From positions 1 to 15,132 of the forward strand of contig CAZEDU010000126.1 in assembly GCA_964511185.1 (NCBI GenBank): 15,132 nucleotides of DNA, read 5' to 3'. This document shows positions 1-8,709 of this stretch, in pieces. The notes under the pieces are model-generated. The model worked only from the letters and a program-made list of their open reading frames with translations, was not told the DNA's origin and searched no databases. A program made the translations under genes and the position numbers. The stretch's first letter is position 1. The number at the start of each line of letters is the position of its first letter. This DNA comes from CAZEDU01 sp964511185 (GTDB taxonomy: Bacteria; Myxococcota; Myxococcia; Myxococcales; Myxococcaceae).

Positions 1-1
1 C

Positions 2-549
<548 letters not shown>

Positions 550-556
<7 letters not shown>

Positions 557-3078
557 AGCCCGCGCGGGACGCGCACCCGGAAGGTCGAGCCCTGGCCGTG
601 CGCGCTCTTCACCTCGATGGTGCCGCCCATCGCGTCGAGCACCTGCTTGACGATCCACAGCCCCAACCCGAAGCCGCCGTAGTTCCTTTCGCTCGCCACG
701 CGCTCGAACCGCATGAACAGGCGCGCGTGGTCCTCCGGCGCGATGCCGATGCCGTGGTCCGTCACGTGGAACGAGGCGAAGTCGCCCTCCTCGCGCAGCT
801 CGAGCTCCACCGGCTTGCCCCGGCCGTACTTGATGGCGTTCGAGAGCAGGTTCTGTAGGACCTGATCCAACCGCAGGCGGTCCCACCGGCCGGCCAGGTG
901 CGAAGGCGCGTGCAGCACCAGCTCGCAGCCCGCGTGCAGCGCGTCCTCCTGCGACCGCTCCACCACCTCGCGCGCCAGCGCCACCAGGTCCATCTCCTCG
1001 GGCTCGAGCACCAGCCGCCCGCCGGTGATGCGCGAGACGTCGAGCAGCTCCTTCACCAGGTTGGCCAGCCGCCCGAGCTGCCGGTGAATCTTCTCGAGCT
1101 TTCCGGCGACCGTTTCGGGCTTGAAGCCGTTGGGGCGGCTCAGCGTGCGCTCGAGCGCGTCGAGGTTCAGCTTGAGCGAGGTGAGCGGGGTGTTCAGCTC
1201 GTGGCCGGCGATCGCCAGGAAGCGGTCGCGCGCCTGCACCGCCTCCTCGAGCGCGGTGGCGTGCTTGCGCCGCTCGTCGGTGTTGGTGTTGGTGCCGAAC
1301 CACCGCACGATGCGGCCTTCCGGGTCGCGCAGCGGCTGCATGCGCGAGAGGAACCAGCGGTACTGCCCGTCGGCCCCGCGCAGCGGGTACTCCAGCTCGA
1401 ACGGCTCGCCCGTGCGAATCGACCGGTCGAAGCGCGCCTCGGCTTCGGGCAGCGCGGACGGCTCGATGATCGACTTCCACCCCGCGCCGCGCATCTGCTC
1501 GTAGGTGGTGCCCGTGTACTCGTACCAGCGCCGGTTGTAGTAATCGATGTCGCCGTTCGGCAGCGCGCTCCAGGCCAGCTGCGGCAGGTTCTCGACCAGC
1601 GCGCGGAACAGCCACTCGCTGTGGGTGAGCTTGAGCGCGAGCTCCTCGGCGCGCTTTCGCGCCTGGACGATTTCGGTGACGTCGACCGCGAAGGTGGCCA
1701 CCCCGTCGACCTGGCCCGAGGCGTTGCGGGTGGGCTGGTAGACCAGATTCAGGAACGCGGAGCGCGGCGCGCCGTCCGCATCGGGCATCAGCACCTCCGC
1801 CTCCGTTCGAGTCACCGGCTCACCGGTCCGGTACACCTGGTGGAGCAGCGCGAGGAGCCAGTCTCCGGACTTGGGCAGCACCTCGCGCGCCTTTCGCCCC
1901 AACAAAGGCTGGCCCCCCAGGAGCGCGTCGTTGATGCCGTTCGACATCACGTACAGGTGGTCGGGCCCCTGCAGCATCGCCACCGCCGCGGGCGCGTTCT
2001 CGACCAGCGCGCGCAGCCGCCCGCGCTCAGCCTCGATGGCGACCTGCGCCTGCCGCAGCTCTTCCGCCGCCTGCTCCGACTGGGCCCGCGCCTTGGCCTC
2101 GCCCCGCGCGAGCGCGAACAGCACGAAGCTCATGAGCGCGCCGCCCATGCCGATCCACCGCGCGAAGCGGGTCGCCGACATCGCCTCGAGCGAAGGCAGC
2201 GACGCGTAGCGCAGCGTCCACGGGTGGCCGTTGAGGTCCAGCTGCCGCTCGGCGGTGAAGCGCGCCCTGCGCGTCCACCGCTCCGGCGCCGAGTCGTAGA
2301 GCAGGGCGGGCCCGAACGCCTCGAGGCCGTCGTAGGCCTGGAAGGCGACGCGCGGGTCCTCGCCGGTGCCGAACAGCTGCGCGAACAGATCGCCGGCGCG
2401 GAACGGGCTGTAGGCGAAGCCGCGCAGCGTCGCTTGCCGCTCCTCCACCGTGGCCGGGTGCGCCCCCTGCTCGTAGACCGGCACGTAGATGAGGAACCCG
2501 GCCTGCTTGGGCTCGTCGATCTCCTGCACCAGCGTCACCTTGCCGCTCATCGCGGGGTTGCCTTCGAGCCAGGCGCGGAGCATCGCCTCCCGCCGCGTCG
2601 GCTCGGTGAACATGTCGTAGCCGATGGCCGCCCGGTTGCGCCGGTCGAGCGGCTCCAAGAAGACGATGGCGTGGTACTCCGCGCGCGGCGTGTCGGGCCA
2701 AACGTGAAAGTCGGGGAAGCGCTCCGCGCGAACCGCCGCCACCTGCCGCGCGAGCTCGGCGGCGGGGATGCGCCGGGTGAACCCAATGCCCTGGACGCCC
2801 GGGTAGCGCTGCGCGAGCTCGAGCTCTTCGACGTAGCGGCGGAAGGTGGCGCCGGCGATGTCGCCGTCTTGCGCGCCGAACAGCCCGCCGACGCCGCGGA
2901 GCATGACGACGTAGGTCTCGAGCCGGGCACGCGTGCGCTCTTCCACCCCGCGCACCGCGTTCTCGAACCGCGCCTCGTCGCGCGCGCTCGCCGCCGTATG
3001 GGTGAGCAGGGCCGCGCCGGCGGTCAGCAGGAGCGAGCCCCACAGCACCAGCCACGGTCGAAGCCGCGGGCGGCGCAT
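550..3078 (-). CDS. Membrane sensor histidine kinase: CHASE - PAS - PAS - HisKA - HATPase_c
   Basis: This is an 842-residue transmembrane sensor kinase, counted from the ATG at 3078-3076. A first membrane segment (~9-29, WLVLWGSLLLTAGAALL) precedes a periplasmic CHASE domain (~60-290). CHASE hallmarks are YPGVQGIGF, the GYDMFTEP motif and SGKVTLVQE. A second membrane segment (~306-325) follows, then a short coiled coil, two PAS domains (~355-470 and ~488-605), and the dimerisation domain with phospho-acceptor His626 in GHELNTPL. The ATPase domain has an N box (NLLSNAIKYG, ~743-752), DHGIGI (~774) and a GFGLGL G2 box (~802). There is no receiver domain and no response regulator gene nearby, so it looks like an orphan kinase; CHASE ligands are generally small molecules and are not predictable here. 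Start choice: this ATG places the basic residues directly before the membrane segment and has GGAGG 11 bases upstream. A GTG 38 codons earlier (3192) lacks a clear ribosome binding site. Confidence 0.93.
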
Positions 3079-3423
3079 CCGGTGCAACACCTCCCAGTCG
3101 CCTCCCAGGCGCCAAATGACGGGCCGCTGCTCGGTCTGTCCCCACGCGTTTGGCAAGGTGTTCGAGGCCTCTGGTGGCCCATGGGGTATCACCGCGGCGA
3201 CGGCGCGCCGACCTCCACCTGCCCCAATCGCTCAGTACTCGACGGGTGTTGACGCGCGTTCGGGCGCCACTGTCGTCCGGTGGGCGTGTGCGTGGCGGCG
3301 GCAGCCCGGCCGACACGGGCCACGGAAAGAATTCGATTCGGCCGCGGTTGAAATCGGCGCTGGGGCCGAACCAGACTGATCAGCACCAGCGGCTGTCGTA
3401 CCGACCCACCCGGAGGAACACGC
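3079..3423. promoter_or_regulatory. Divergent intergenic region between the kinase gene and hpf
   Basis: About 345 bases separate the preferred kinase start from the hpf start, so this must hold outward promoters for both genes unless the kinase starts at its upstream GTG. I see no confident -35/-10 pair. A TTGACG at 3249-3254 has no matching -10 at normal spacing. A TGGCA-containing stretch near 3152 has the wrong spacing for a sigma-54 site. The only clear signal is the hpf ribosome binding site GGAGGA at 3412-3417, six bases before the ATG. Confidence 0.4.
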
Positions 3424-4026
3424 ATGCAGCTCAACATCACCTTCCGCCACTTGGATCCCATCGATTCCTTGAAGGAGTACGCGCGCGAGAAGGTGGAAAG
3501 AGCCCACAAATACCTGGACCGCGCCGGAGAGGCGCACGTGGTGCTGTCGCTCGAGCGCCACCTGCACCACGCGGACATCACCATCACCTCGGGCGCCTTC
3601 GTGCTCCGCGGCCGCGAGCGCAGCGAAGACATGTACGCCTCCATCGACCTGGCGATGGACAAGATCGAACGGCAGCTGCGCCGCTACAAAGAGCGGCTCA
3701 AGCACCACCACGGCAAGGACCGGGTGCACCACCGGCAGGGGCTGCTCAACCAGGTGAAGGTCCGCTACGACATCGTGGCGGTGCCCGACCCCGAGAAGGC
3801 GGCGCCGGAGGACACCTCGCCGCGCATCATCCGCACCAACGAGTTCCTCGCGCACCCGATGACGGTGGACGACGCGGTGATGCAGATGGATTTGATGAAC
3901 AACGACTTCCTGGTCTTCACCAACGCGGAGTCGAAAGAGATGAACGTCGTCTACCGTCGCAAGGACGGTCACTACGGCCTCATCGAGGCGGCGGCGGCGC
4001 GGCAGAAAGTCGCCGCGGTTTCGTAG
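3424..4026 (+). CDS. hpf: Ribosome hibernation promoting factor, long form (HPF/YfiA family)
   Basis: A 200-residue long-form HPF. The N-terminal S30AE-type domain (~1-95; starts MQLNITFRHLDP) binds the 30S decoding region. The C-terminal domain (~134-188) contains RIIRTNEF and NVVYRRKDGHYGLIE, the conserved dimerisation segment. In the family, long HPF alone dimerises 70S ribosomes into inactive 100S particles in stationary phase or starvation. The two domains are joined by a linker rich in histidine and charge (~92-132). A strong Shine-Dalgarno (GGAGGA) sits six bases before the ATG. The gene lies in the classic rpoN-hpf-ptsN order but is separated from rpoN by an opposite-strand kinase. 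It is followed by an intrinsic terminator at 4044-4077, so it may be a single-gene transcript. Confidence 0.96.
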   Translation: MQLNITFRHLDPIDSLKEYAREKVERAHKYLDRAGEAHVVLSLERHLHHADITITSGAFVLRGRERSEDMYASIDLAMDKIERQLRRYKERLKHHHGKDRVHHRQGLLNQVKVRYDIVAVPDPEKAAPEDTSPRIIRTNEFLAHPMTVDDAVMQMDLMNNDFLVFTNAESKEMNVVYRRKDGHYGLIEAAAARQKVAAVS

Positions 4027-4043
4027 CCGGCGAGGCCGGAAGA

Positions 4044-4077
4044 GGGGAGCGAGCGATGGGGCGAGCTCCCCTTTTTT
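4044..4077 (+). terminator. Rho-independent terminator after hpf
   Basis: GGGGAGC (4044-4050) pairs perfectly with GCTCCCC (4065-4071) across a 14-base loop, followed at once by six T residues (4072-4077). It starts 18 bases after the hpf stop and should end most hpf transcripts before ptsN. Confidence 0.8.
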
Positions 4078-4141
4078 CGAGGGATGTCTTTGGCTTGCGC
4101 TGTCCGTCACCGAGGGGTAAGTGCCTTGAGAAAGGCCAGCC

Positions 4142-4603
4142 ATGCGCATCTCGGAGTTTCTCAATCCTCAGGCAGTGGTGGCGAGCCTCTCGGCGACGTC
4201 CAAGCCCGAGGTGCTCCGTGAGCTGTGCGAGTCGCTGGTCCGCGCGCACCCCACGCTCAACGGCGAGCAGCTCACCGCGGTCCTGGAAGAGCGCGAGCGG
4301 CTGGGCTCCACCGGCATCTACGAAGGCGTCGCGATTCCGCACGGCAAGCTGCCGGGGCTGCCGCAGCTGGTGGCGTCGTTCGGCGTCTCGCGCGGCGGAA
4401 TCGACTTCGAGGCCATCGACGGCAAGCGCACCCACCTGTTCTTCGCGCTGGTGGCGCCCGCGAACTCGGCCGGCGTGCACTTGAAGGCGCTGGCGCGCAT
4501 CTCTCGGCTCTTCAAGAACGCGTCGTTCCGCGAGGCGATCCTCGCCGCGGCGAGCGCCGAGGAGATTTACCAGCTCATCGCGCAAGAAGACGCGAAGGGC
4601 TGA
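4142..4603 (+). CDS. ptsN: PTS nitrogen regulatory protein EIIA-Ntr
   Basis: A 153-residue EIIA domain of the fructose/mannitol type, the normal length for PtsN. The phospho-acceptor histidine is His67 in GVAIPHGKL, within the family signature (ERERLGSTGIYEGVAIPHGK). PtsN receives phosphate from the nitrogen PTS (EI-Ntr and NPr) and regulates partner proteins rather than importing sugar. In many proteobacteria it is encoded just downstream of rpoN and hpf, as here. Those PTS partners, and the hprK/rapZ genes that sometimes follow ptsN, are not in this window. The terminator upstream suggests a promoter of its own within 4078-4141, but I could not identify one. The ribosome binding site is weak (AGAAAGG, 6 bases before the ATG). 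Confidence 0.95.
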   Translation: MRISEFLNPQAVVASLSATSKPEVLRELCESLVRAHPTLNGEQLTAVLEERERLGSTGIYEGVAIPHGKLPGLPQLVASFGVSRGGIDFEAIDGKRTHLFFALVAPANSAGVHLKALARISRLFKNASFREAILAAASAEEIYQLIAQEDAKG

Positions 4604-4616
4604 AGGTGACGGCGGG

Positions 4617-4634
4617 GTCCACGAGGGGGTGGAC
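4617..4634. repeat. Small inverted repeat between ptsN and the next gene
   Basis: GTCCAC (4617-4622) and GTGGAC (4629-4634) are perfect complements around a 6-base loop, 14 bases after the ptsN stop. No T run follows, so it is not a standard terminator. It could be a weak RNA hairpin or chance in GC-rich DNA. Confidence 0.3.
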
Positions 4635-4694
4635 ACGCGATCCCGCGTTGACTAAGCGAGCGGCTCCCCACCTGTCGTCGAGGAGCTCAAAACC

Positions 4695-5276
4695 ATGCGC
4701 CATGCGATTGTCCTGGCCGTTTGCCTCGCTTCCCTCACCGCGTTCGCCCAAGAGTCCAACTCAGGCGGTATCGACCTGAGCACGTCTTCGGGCGGCGGCG
4801 GCTCGCGGCGCGTGGGCCTGCGCTTGAACCTCACCGGCGGGGGGCAGCTGTTCGCCACGCCCACCAGCGCGGCGCTCGGCCCGGGGCCCGGGTTGTTCAC
4901 CATCGTTCCGAGCACGGTCGAGGCGAAGTTCTTCGTGAACGACGACATCGCCATCACCGGCGGGCTCGGGCTGGGAATGGGCATCTCGGGCGTCGCGGTG
5001 TTCGGCTTCGCGTTGGGCGGCGGCGTCGACGCGCACCTGTGGGGCCGCGGCACCAACTTCCGGCCGATGGTGAGCGGCAGCATCGGCTTCGGGCGCGCGG
5101 TGGCGCCGGGCGACACCTGGTTCATGTCGTTCCAGGGCGGCGGCGGCGCCGAGTACTGGTTCAGCCCGCACTTCTCCGTGACCGGCCGCGCGATGCTGGG
5201 CATCAACCCCATCTTCGGCGCCGGCACGCTCGTCGGCACCTTCATGCCGAGCATCAGCGGCACGTTCTACTTCTAG
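4695..5276 (+). CDS. Secreted glycine-rich protein, probable small outer-membrane beta-barrel
   Basis: A 193-residue protein with a clear signal peptide (MRHAIVLAVCLASLTAFA, cleavage likely before Gln19). After a Gly/Ser-rich linker (~24-36), the mature part shows alternating hydrophobic and small/polar residues, many glycines and regularly spaced aromatics. It ends in an aromatic residue (GTFYF), as outer-membrane barrels commonly do for BAM recognition. The length suits an eight-stranded barrel. It resembles the generic outer membrane beta-barrel proteins that are common in myxobacteria; I cannot assign a specific family or ligand. GAGGAG lies about nine bases before the ATG. The gene converges on dtd, with only three bases between the stop codons and no visible terminator. 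A soluble secreted protein is the alternative. Confidence 0.7.
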   Translation: MRHAIVLAVCLASLTAFAQESNSGGIDLSTSSGGGGSRRVGLRLNLTGGGQLFATPTSAALGPGPGLFTIVPSTVEAKFFVNDDIAITGGLGLGMGISGVAVFGFALGGGVDAHLWGRGTNFRPMVSGSIGFGRAVAPGDTWFMSFQGGGGAEYWFSPHFSVTGRAMLGINPIFGAGTLVGTFMPSISGTFYF

Positions 5277-5279
5277 GCC

Positions 5280-5726
5280 CTACGGCTGCTTGCTATCGAG
5301 GAGCAGCGTGACCGGCCCATCGTTCACCAAGCTGACCTTCATGTCGGCGCGGAACACGCCGGTCTGCACCGTGAGGCCCAGGCCCCGCGCCCGCGCGCAC
5401 GCCTTCTCGTAGAGCGCGTTCGCCTGCTCGGGAGGCGCGGCGTCGGTGAAGCTGGGCCGCCGGCCGCGCCGCGCGTCACCATAGAGCGTGAATTGGCTGA
5501 CGATGAGCAGCGCTCTCGAGCCTTCGAGCAGCGACCGGTTCATCTTGCCGGCGTCGTCTTCGAAGATGCGCAGGTGGGCGATCTTCTCGACCATCCATTG
5601 CCCGTCTTGCTCGGTGTCGTCGTGGCCGACACCCAAGAGCACCATCAGCCCAGGGCCAATCTGTCCGACCACTTGGCCCTGCACCTCGACGGACGCCTGT
5701 GAAACGCGCTGCACGACCGCTCGCAT
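5280..5726 (-). CDS. dtd: D-aminoacyl-tRNA deacylase (DTD)
   Basis: A 148-residue protein, the usual DTD length. DTD removes D-amino acids (and glycine mischarged on tRNA-Ala) from tRNA in the cytoplasm, so they do not enter translation. Both family motifs are present: SQFTL at 77-81 and the Gly-cisPro loop in NDGPVT at 135-140. The conserved GKMNRS (60-65) and LYGDARRGRRPSF (81-93) are also present. The start (ATG at 5726-5724) opens with the characteristic MRAVVQRV and has GGGGA eight bases upstream. It is transcribed away from dacB across a 157-base divergent region. Confidence 0.97.
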   Translation of the reverse strand: MRAVVQRVSQASVEVQGQVVGQIGPGLMVLLGVGHDDTEQDGQWMVEKIAHLRIFEDDAGKMNRSLLEGSRALLIVSQFTLYGDARRGRRPSFTDAAPPEQANALYEKACARARGLGLTVQTGVFRADMKVSLVNDGPVTLLLDSKQP

Positions 5727-5760
5727 GACCCTGTCCCCGCTGCGACGCTTTTGAAGGCTG

Positions 5761-5775
5761 GAAGAAGCTTTCTTC
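5761..5775. repeat. Short inverted repeat in the dtd/dacB divergent region
   Basis: GAAGAA (5761-5766) and TTCTTC (5770-5775) are perfect complements three bases apart, 35 bases upstream of the dtd start. Its placement between divergent genes would suit an operator, but the arms are short and I recognise no regulator consensus. Confidence 0.25.
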
Positions 5776-5813
5776 TAAGGGTGTTCGTCGTCCAATCGAA
5801 ACGCTTGCCTACA

Positions 5814-5843
5814 TTGCCAGCGCTTCTCGACGCCGGGAATAAT
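5814..5843 (+). promoter_or_regulatory. Probable sigma-70-type promoter for dacB
   Basis: TTGCCA (5814-5819) and AATAAT (5838-5843) each match the -35/-10 consensus at five of six positions, with 18-base spacing. Transcription would start about 30 bases before the GTG start of dacB. This is the best promoter match I found in the window and stands out against the GC-rich background. Confidence 0.6.
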
Positions 5844-5883
5844 CGCTGCTCCGCCGCAAAGGGAACGAGACAAGGCGCCTTTC

Positions 5884-8097
5884 GTGACTCGAACCGCTTC
5901 GATCGCGTTGCTCTGGCTTCTCGGCTTGTCGGCCGGCTCCGCCCTCGCGCGCAGCCCCAGCACGCGGGTGCAAGACCGCGAGGCGCTCAAGCGCGCGCTG
6001 GTCGAGGTGATGAAGCGCCAACCGCTCAAGAACGCGCGCAGCTCGGTCTTCATCCAGAGCTTGGACGACGGCCAGGTCGTCTTCGCGCAGAACCCCGACG
6101 AGCTGCTCAACCCCGCCTCGAACGTGAAGATGGTGACCGCCGCGGCGGCGCTGTCGCGGCTGGGGCCGGAGTACCGCTACGAGACCGAGTTCCTCACCGA
6201 CGGCGACCCGAGGAAGGGCACCACCAAGCACCTGTACGTGCGCGGCAAGGGCGACCCCAGCATCACCACCGAGAAGCTGTACGGAGTCGTCTCGGAGCTG
6301 CTGCACGCCGGCCTCAAGGAAGTGACCGGCGACATCGTCATCGACGACACCTACTTCGACGGTGAGCGGCTGGCCCCCGGCTACGACCAGGAGGACAGCG
6401 ATCGCTCGTACATGGCGCCCTCCGGCGCGGTGCCGCTCAACTGGAACGCGGTGGGCGTGTACATGCGACCCGGCAGCGGCGTCGGCGCCAAGGGCGTGGT
6501 GGAGATAGAGCCGCCGTCGGATTACTTCGTGGTCGACAACCGGCTCACCACCGGCACCAAGCGGTCGCGCCGCTTCTCGGTGTCGAGCGAGCCCGAGCGC
6601 GACGGGCAGAAGCAGCGCATCACCGTGCGCGGGCAGGTGCCGAACGAGCGCGGCGCCTGGTCGGTGTGGAAGAAGATCGACAACCCGCCGCTGTATTTCG
6701 GTCACACGCTCAAGTCGATGCTCGCCGCGCGCGGCGTCAAGGTGAAGGGCAAGGTCAGGCTCGCGCCGCTGCCCTCGACCGCGCGGATGCTCTACGTCGC
6801 GCAGTCTGACACGTTCGACCTGGTGCTCAAGCGGCTCAACAAGCACTCGTCGAATTTCGTGGCCGGGCAGCTGATCAAGACGCTGGGCGCCGAGCTCAAG
6901 GGGCCGCCGGGCAGCTTCGCCAAGGGCATCGAGGCGGTCGAAGAGTTCCTCGAGAAGGAAGTGGGGCTGCCGCGCGGCTCGTACGTGATGAAGAACGGCT
7001 CGGGCCTGAACGACACCAACCGCTTCTCGGCGGCGCAGCTGTCGAAGGTGCTCAAGGCCATGTACGAGCGGTTCCCGTTGACGCCCGAGTACCTGTCGTC
7101 GGTGGGCATCGCGGGCAAGGACGGAACGCTCAAGTACCGGTTCGAAGGGTCGGAGGCGGTGGGGCGCCTGCGCGCGAAGACCGGCACGCTGGAGAACGTG
7201 TCGGCGCTGTGCGGCTACGTGCAGGCGGTCGGCGGGGAGCGGTTCGTGTTCACCGTGCTCGTCAACGACTTCCCGGGGCGCGCCGGCTCGGTGGTGCAGC
7301 ACATCGACGCGCTCGGCGCGGCGGTGGCGGCGACCGGCTCGTTGCAGGGGCCCGACGTGGCGGTGGCCGCGCTCACCACGCCCGCGGCGGTCAGCTCGCC
7401 GATGGACGAGGTGAAGGCGCGGGTGCGAACGTACTTGGCGCTGGGGAGCCAGGGCGACAAGCGCAACATCCCGTTCCTGCGCACCGCCTGGCGCGCCGAG
7501 AAGGACCCGGCGCTGCGCGCGGTGCTCGCCGAGTCGCTCTATCAGTCCGACCCCGACGACTACCTGGGCGCGCGGGCGCTGCTCGACAGCTTCTTGCCGA
7601 CCGACGAGGTGTACCGGCGGCTGCGCGAGGTGGCGAAGGCGCTCTCGGTCGACGTGCCTGGCGTCGCCTCGGTGGTCGAGCTCGCCGCGGCCGGAAACCT
7701 GGAGGCCATCGGGCGGCTCATCGAGCTGTCGCGGGTGGGCGCGCGGGACGAGGGCGCCGCGGCCGAGCTGGCCGACGCGCTGGCGGAGGTGGCGCGCATC
7801 GCTCCCGACGAGATGCTGTTGTCGCTGCACCAGTCGAGCGAGACCGACCGCGAGGTGGCGCTGAGCCTGCTCGCGACCGGCATCGTGAAGTCGGCGGACG
7901 CCGAGCACCCGTTCTGGCCCGCGCTGCGCAAGTCGCGCGGCTCGGTCGACCCACAAGTCGCCGCGTTCGCCAAGCAGGTGGAGAGCGCGCTCTCGCTCAA
8001 GATCGCCGACGCGAAGGCGCCCAAGCTGCCGGAAGAGACGCAGGTGAAGATGTCGCCGCCGCCCGCGCCGCCCACCACCGAGCGCCCGGGCGGGTAG
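5884..8097 (+). CDS. dacB: D-alanyl-D-alanine carboxypeptidase/endopeptidase (PBP4 type) with C-terminal helical extension
   Basis: A 737-residue peptidase S13 protein. It has a signal peptide (~1-22; LLWLLGLSAGSALA) and should act in the periplasm, trimming terminal D-Ala from peptidoglycan peptides or cutting cross-links. The three penicillin-binding motifs are present: SNVK (Ser79 nucleophile, Lys82), SSN (322-324) and KTG (432-434). The S13 domain ends near residue 480. The family is usually about 450-500 residues, so about 230 residues are extra. This extension (~505-708) reads as successive amphipathic helices, like a HEAT-type repeat, followed by a Pro-rich tail (SPPPAPPTTERPGG). It might bind a partner or position the enzyme; that is inference. 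The start is a GTG at 5884, chosen because the signal peptide begins there; AAGG lies about nine bases upstream. A good promoter lies at 5814-5843. Confidence 0.94.
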   Translation: MTRTASIALLWLLGLSAGSALARSPSTRVQDREALKRALVEVMKRQPLKNARSSVFIQSLDDGQVVFAQNPDELLNPASNVKMVTAAAALSRLGPEYRYETEFLTDGDPRKGTTKHLYVRGKGDPSITTEKLYGVVSELLHAGLKEVTGDIVIDDTYFDGERLAPGYDQEDSDRSYMAPSGAVPLNWNAVGVYMRPGSGVGAKGVVEIEPPSDYFVVDNRLTTGTKRSRRFSVSSEPERDGQKQRITVRGQVPNERGAWSVWKKIDNPPLYFGHTLKSMLAARGVKVKGKVRLAPLPSTARMLYVAQSDTFDLVLKRLNKHSSNFVAGQLIKTLGAELKGPPGSFAKGIEAVEEFLEKEVGLPRGSYVMKNGSGLNDTNRFSAAQLSKVLKAMYERFPLTPEYLSSVGIAGKDGTLKYRFEGSEAVGRLRAKTGTLENVSALCGYVQAVGGERFVFTVLVNDFPGRAGSVVQHIDALGAAVAATGSLQGPDVAVAALTTPAAVSSPMDEVKARVRTYLALGSQGDKRNIPFLRTAWRAEKDPALRAVLAESLYQSDPDDYLGARALLDSFLPTDEVYRRLREVAKALSVDVPGVASVVELAAAGNLEAIGRLIELSRVGARDEGAAAELADALAEVARIAPDEMLLSLHQSSETDREVALSLLATGIVKSADAEHPFWPALRKSRGSVDPQVAAFAKQVESALSLKIADAKAPKLPEETQVKMSPPPAPPTTERPGG

Positions 8098-8156
8098 GGA
8101 TTCTGGGAGAAGCGGCTGCTCGGGTCGTGCGAACGCGAACGACGCGAGCGAAGCGA

Positions 8157-8615
8157 ATGGTCATTCATTTCTTTAAGCTGCCCGACGGTCGTCAGCGCAT
8201 CGAAGTGAGAAATCGAAATGGCCCCGACGTGGTGCTGCACGTCCACGAGACGAACGCGTCGATTCCCCACGACCTCGCGCACGCCGCGGTCGAATCGGCG
8301 CTCGGCCTCGATGACGGTTTTTGGGCGGCCATCGCCGCCGGCGCGACATTCGAGGGCTTTGAGCCGCTCGAGCCGAGCCGGCATCGAACGTCTGGGCTCA
8401 AGGCGTTTCGGTCACGCGGCGAGGCAACACAACGGGCTGAGCTCGCGGTGAGCTGGGCGCATCGGTCTTGGAGCGGTCAACGCACGGAAGGCCGCGGTCT
8501 TGGGCCTTGTCCACTCAGCCCTGCCGAGCTCGAGAAAGCGCACGCGGCGCTCGACCGCGCGAAAGCGCTGTGGGACCAGACGCGTGACGGCGAAGCGTTG
8601 GTTTGGCGCTGGTGA
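8157..8615 (+). CDS. Conserved protein of unknown function (152 residues)
   Basis: I do not recognise a named family. The N-terminal half looks conserved and structured: a strand-rich start (MVIHFFKLPDGRQRIEV, then PDVVLHVH), the motif IPHDLAHAAVESALGL (~36-51), and DGFWAAIAAGATFEG (~53-67). The pattern HDLxHxxVE...GFWxxxAAG recalls uncharacterised proteins I have seen in actinobacteria and myxobacteria; this is from memory, not a search. The C-terminal third (~120-145) is a predicted helix (SPAELEKAHAALDRAKALWDQ). No signal peptide or membrane segment is seen, so it is probably cytoplasmic. Codon use is unlike its neighbours, with many A/T third positions (ATT CAT TTT CGA ACA CAA TGT CCA), suggesting low expression or later arrival. 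No good ribosome binding site precedes the ATG. It starts 59 bases after dacB. Confidence 0.7.
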   Translation: MVIHFFKLPDGRQRIEVRNRNGPDVVLHVHETNASIPHDLAHAAVESALGLDDGFWAAIAAGATFEGFEPLEPSRHRTSGLKAFRSRGEATQRAELAVSWAHRSWSGQRTEGRGLGPCPLSPAELEKAHAALDRAKALWDQTRDGEALVWRW

Positions 8616-8709
8616 AGCCGAACGACCCGGTCTTTCTTCGAAGCGGTGTATCGATTTCATGACGGCGCGCGCGCCGCGCTCCCAATCCTCGGCTCACAAG
8701 GAGCCGAAC

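Noticed and set aside
3152..3168. Possible sigma-54 promoter (TGGCA ... TTCG) near the rpoN cluster
   Set aside because: The spacing between the GG and GC elements is wrong, the -12 lacks TTGC, and it would lie about 260 bases from hpf.
3079..3192. 38-residue N-terminal extension of the kinase from a GTG at 3192
   Set aside because: No ribosome binding site is visible, and the extension has no membrane or signal character; the ATG at 3078 fits the usual kinase N-terminus better. It is not excluded.
898..3252. A 784-codon open frame on the + strand opposite the kinase gene
   Set aside because: It is the mirror of a strongly G/C-biased gene and reads as Arg/Leu/Ala/His-rich low-complexity protein with no motifs. 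The minus strand encodes a complete, recognisable kinase.
3249..3277. TTGACG as a -35 for hpf
   Set aside because: The hexamer at the right spacing (3272-3277, GTCGTC) bears no likeness to a -10.
5809..7956. A 715-codon open frame on the - strand opposite dacB
   Set aside because: Composition is Arg/His/Leu-rich with no domain. The + strand carries all three PBP motifs, so this is a codon-bias shadow.
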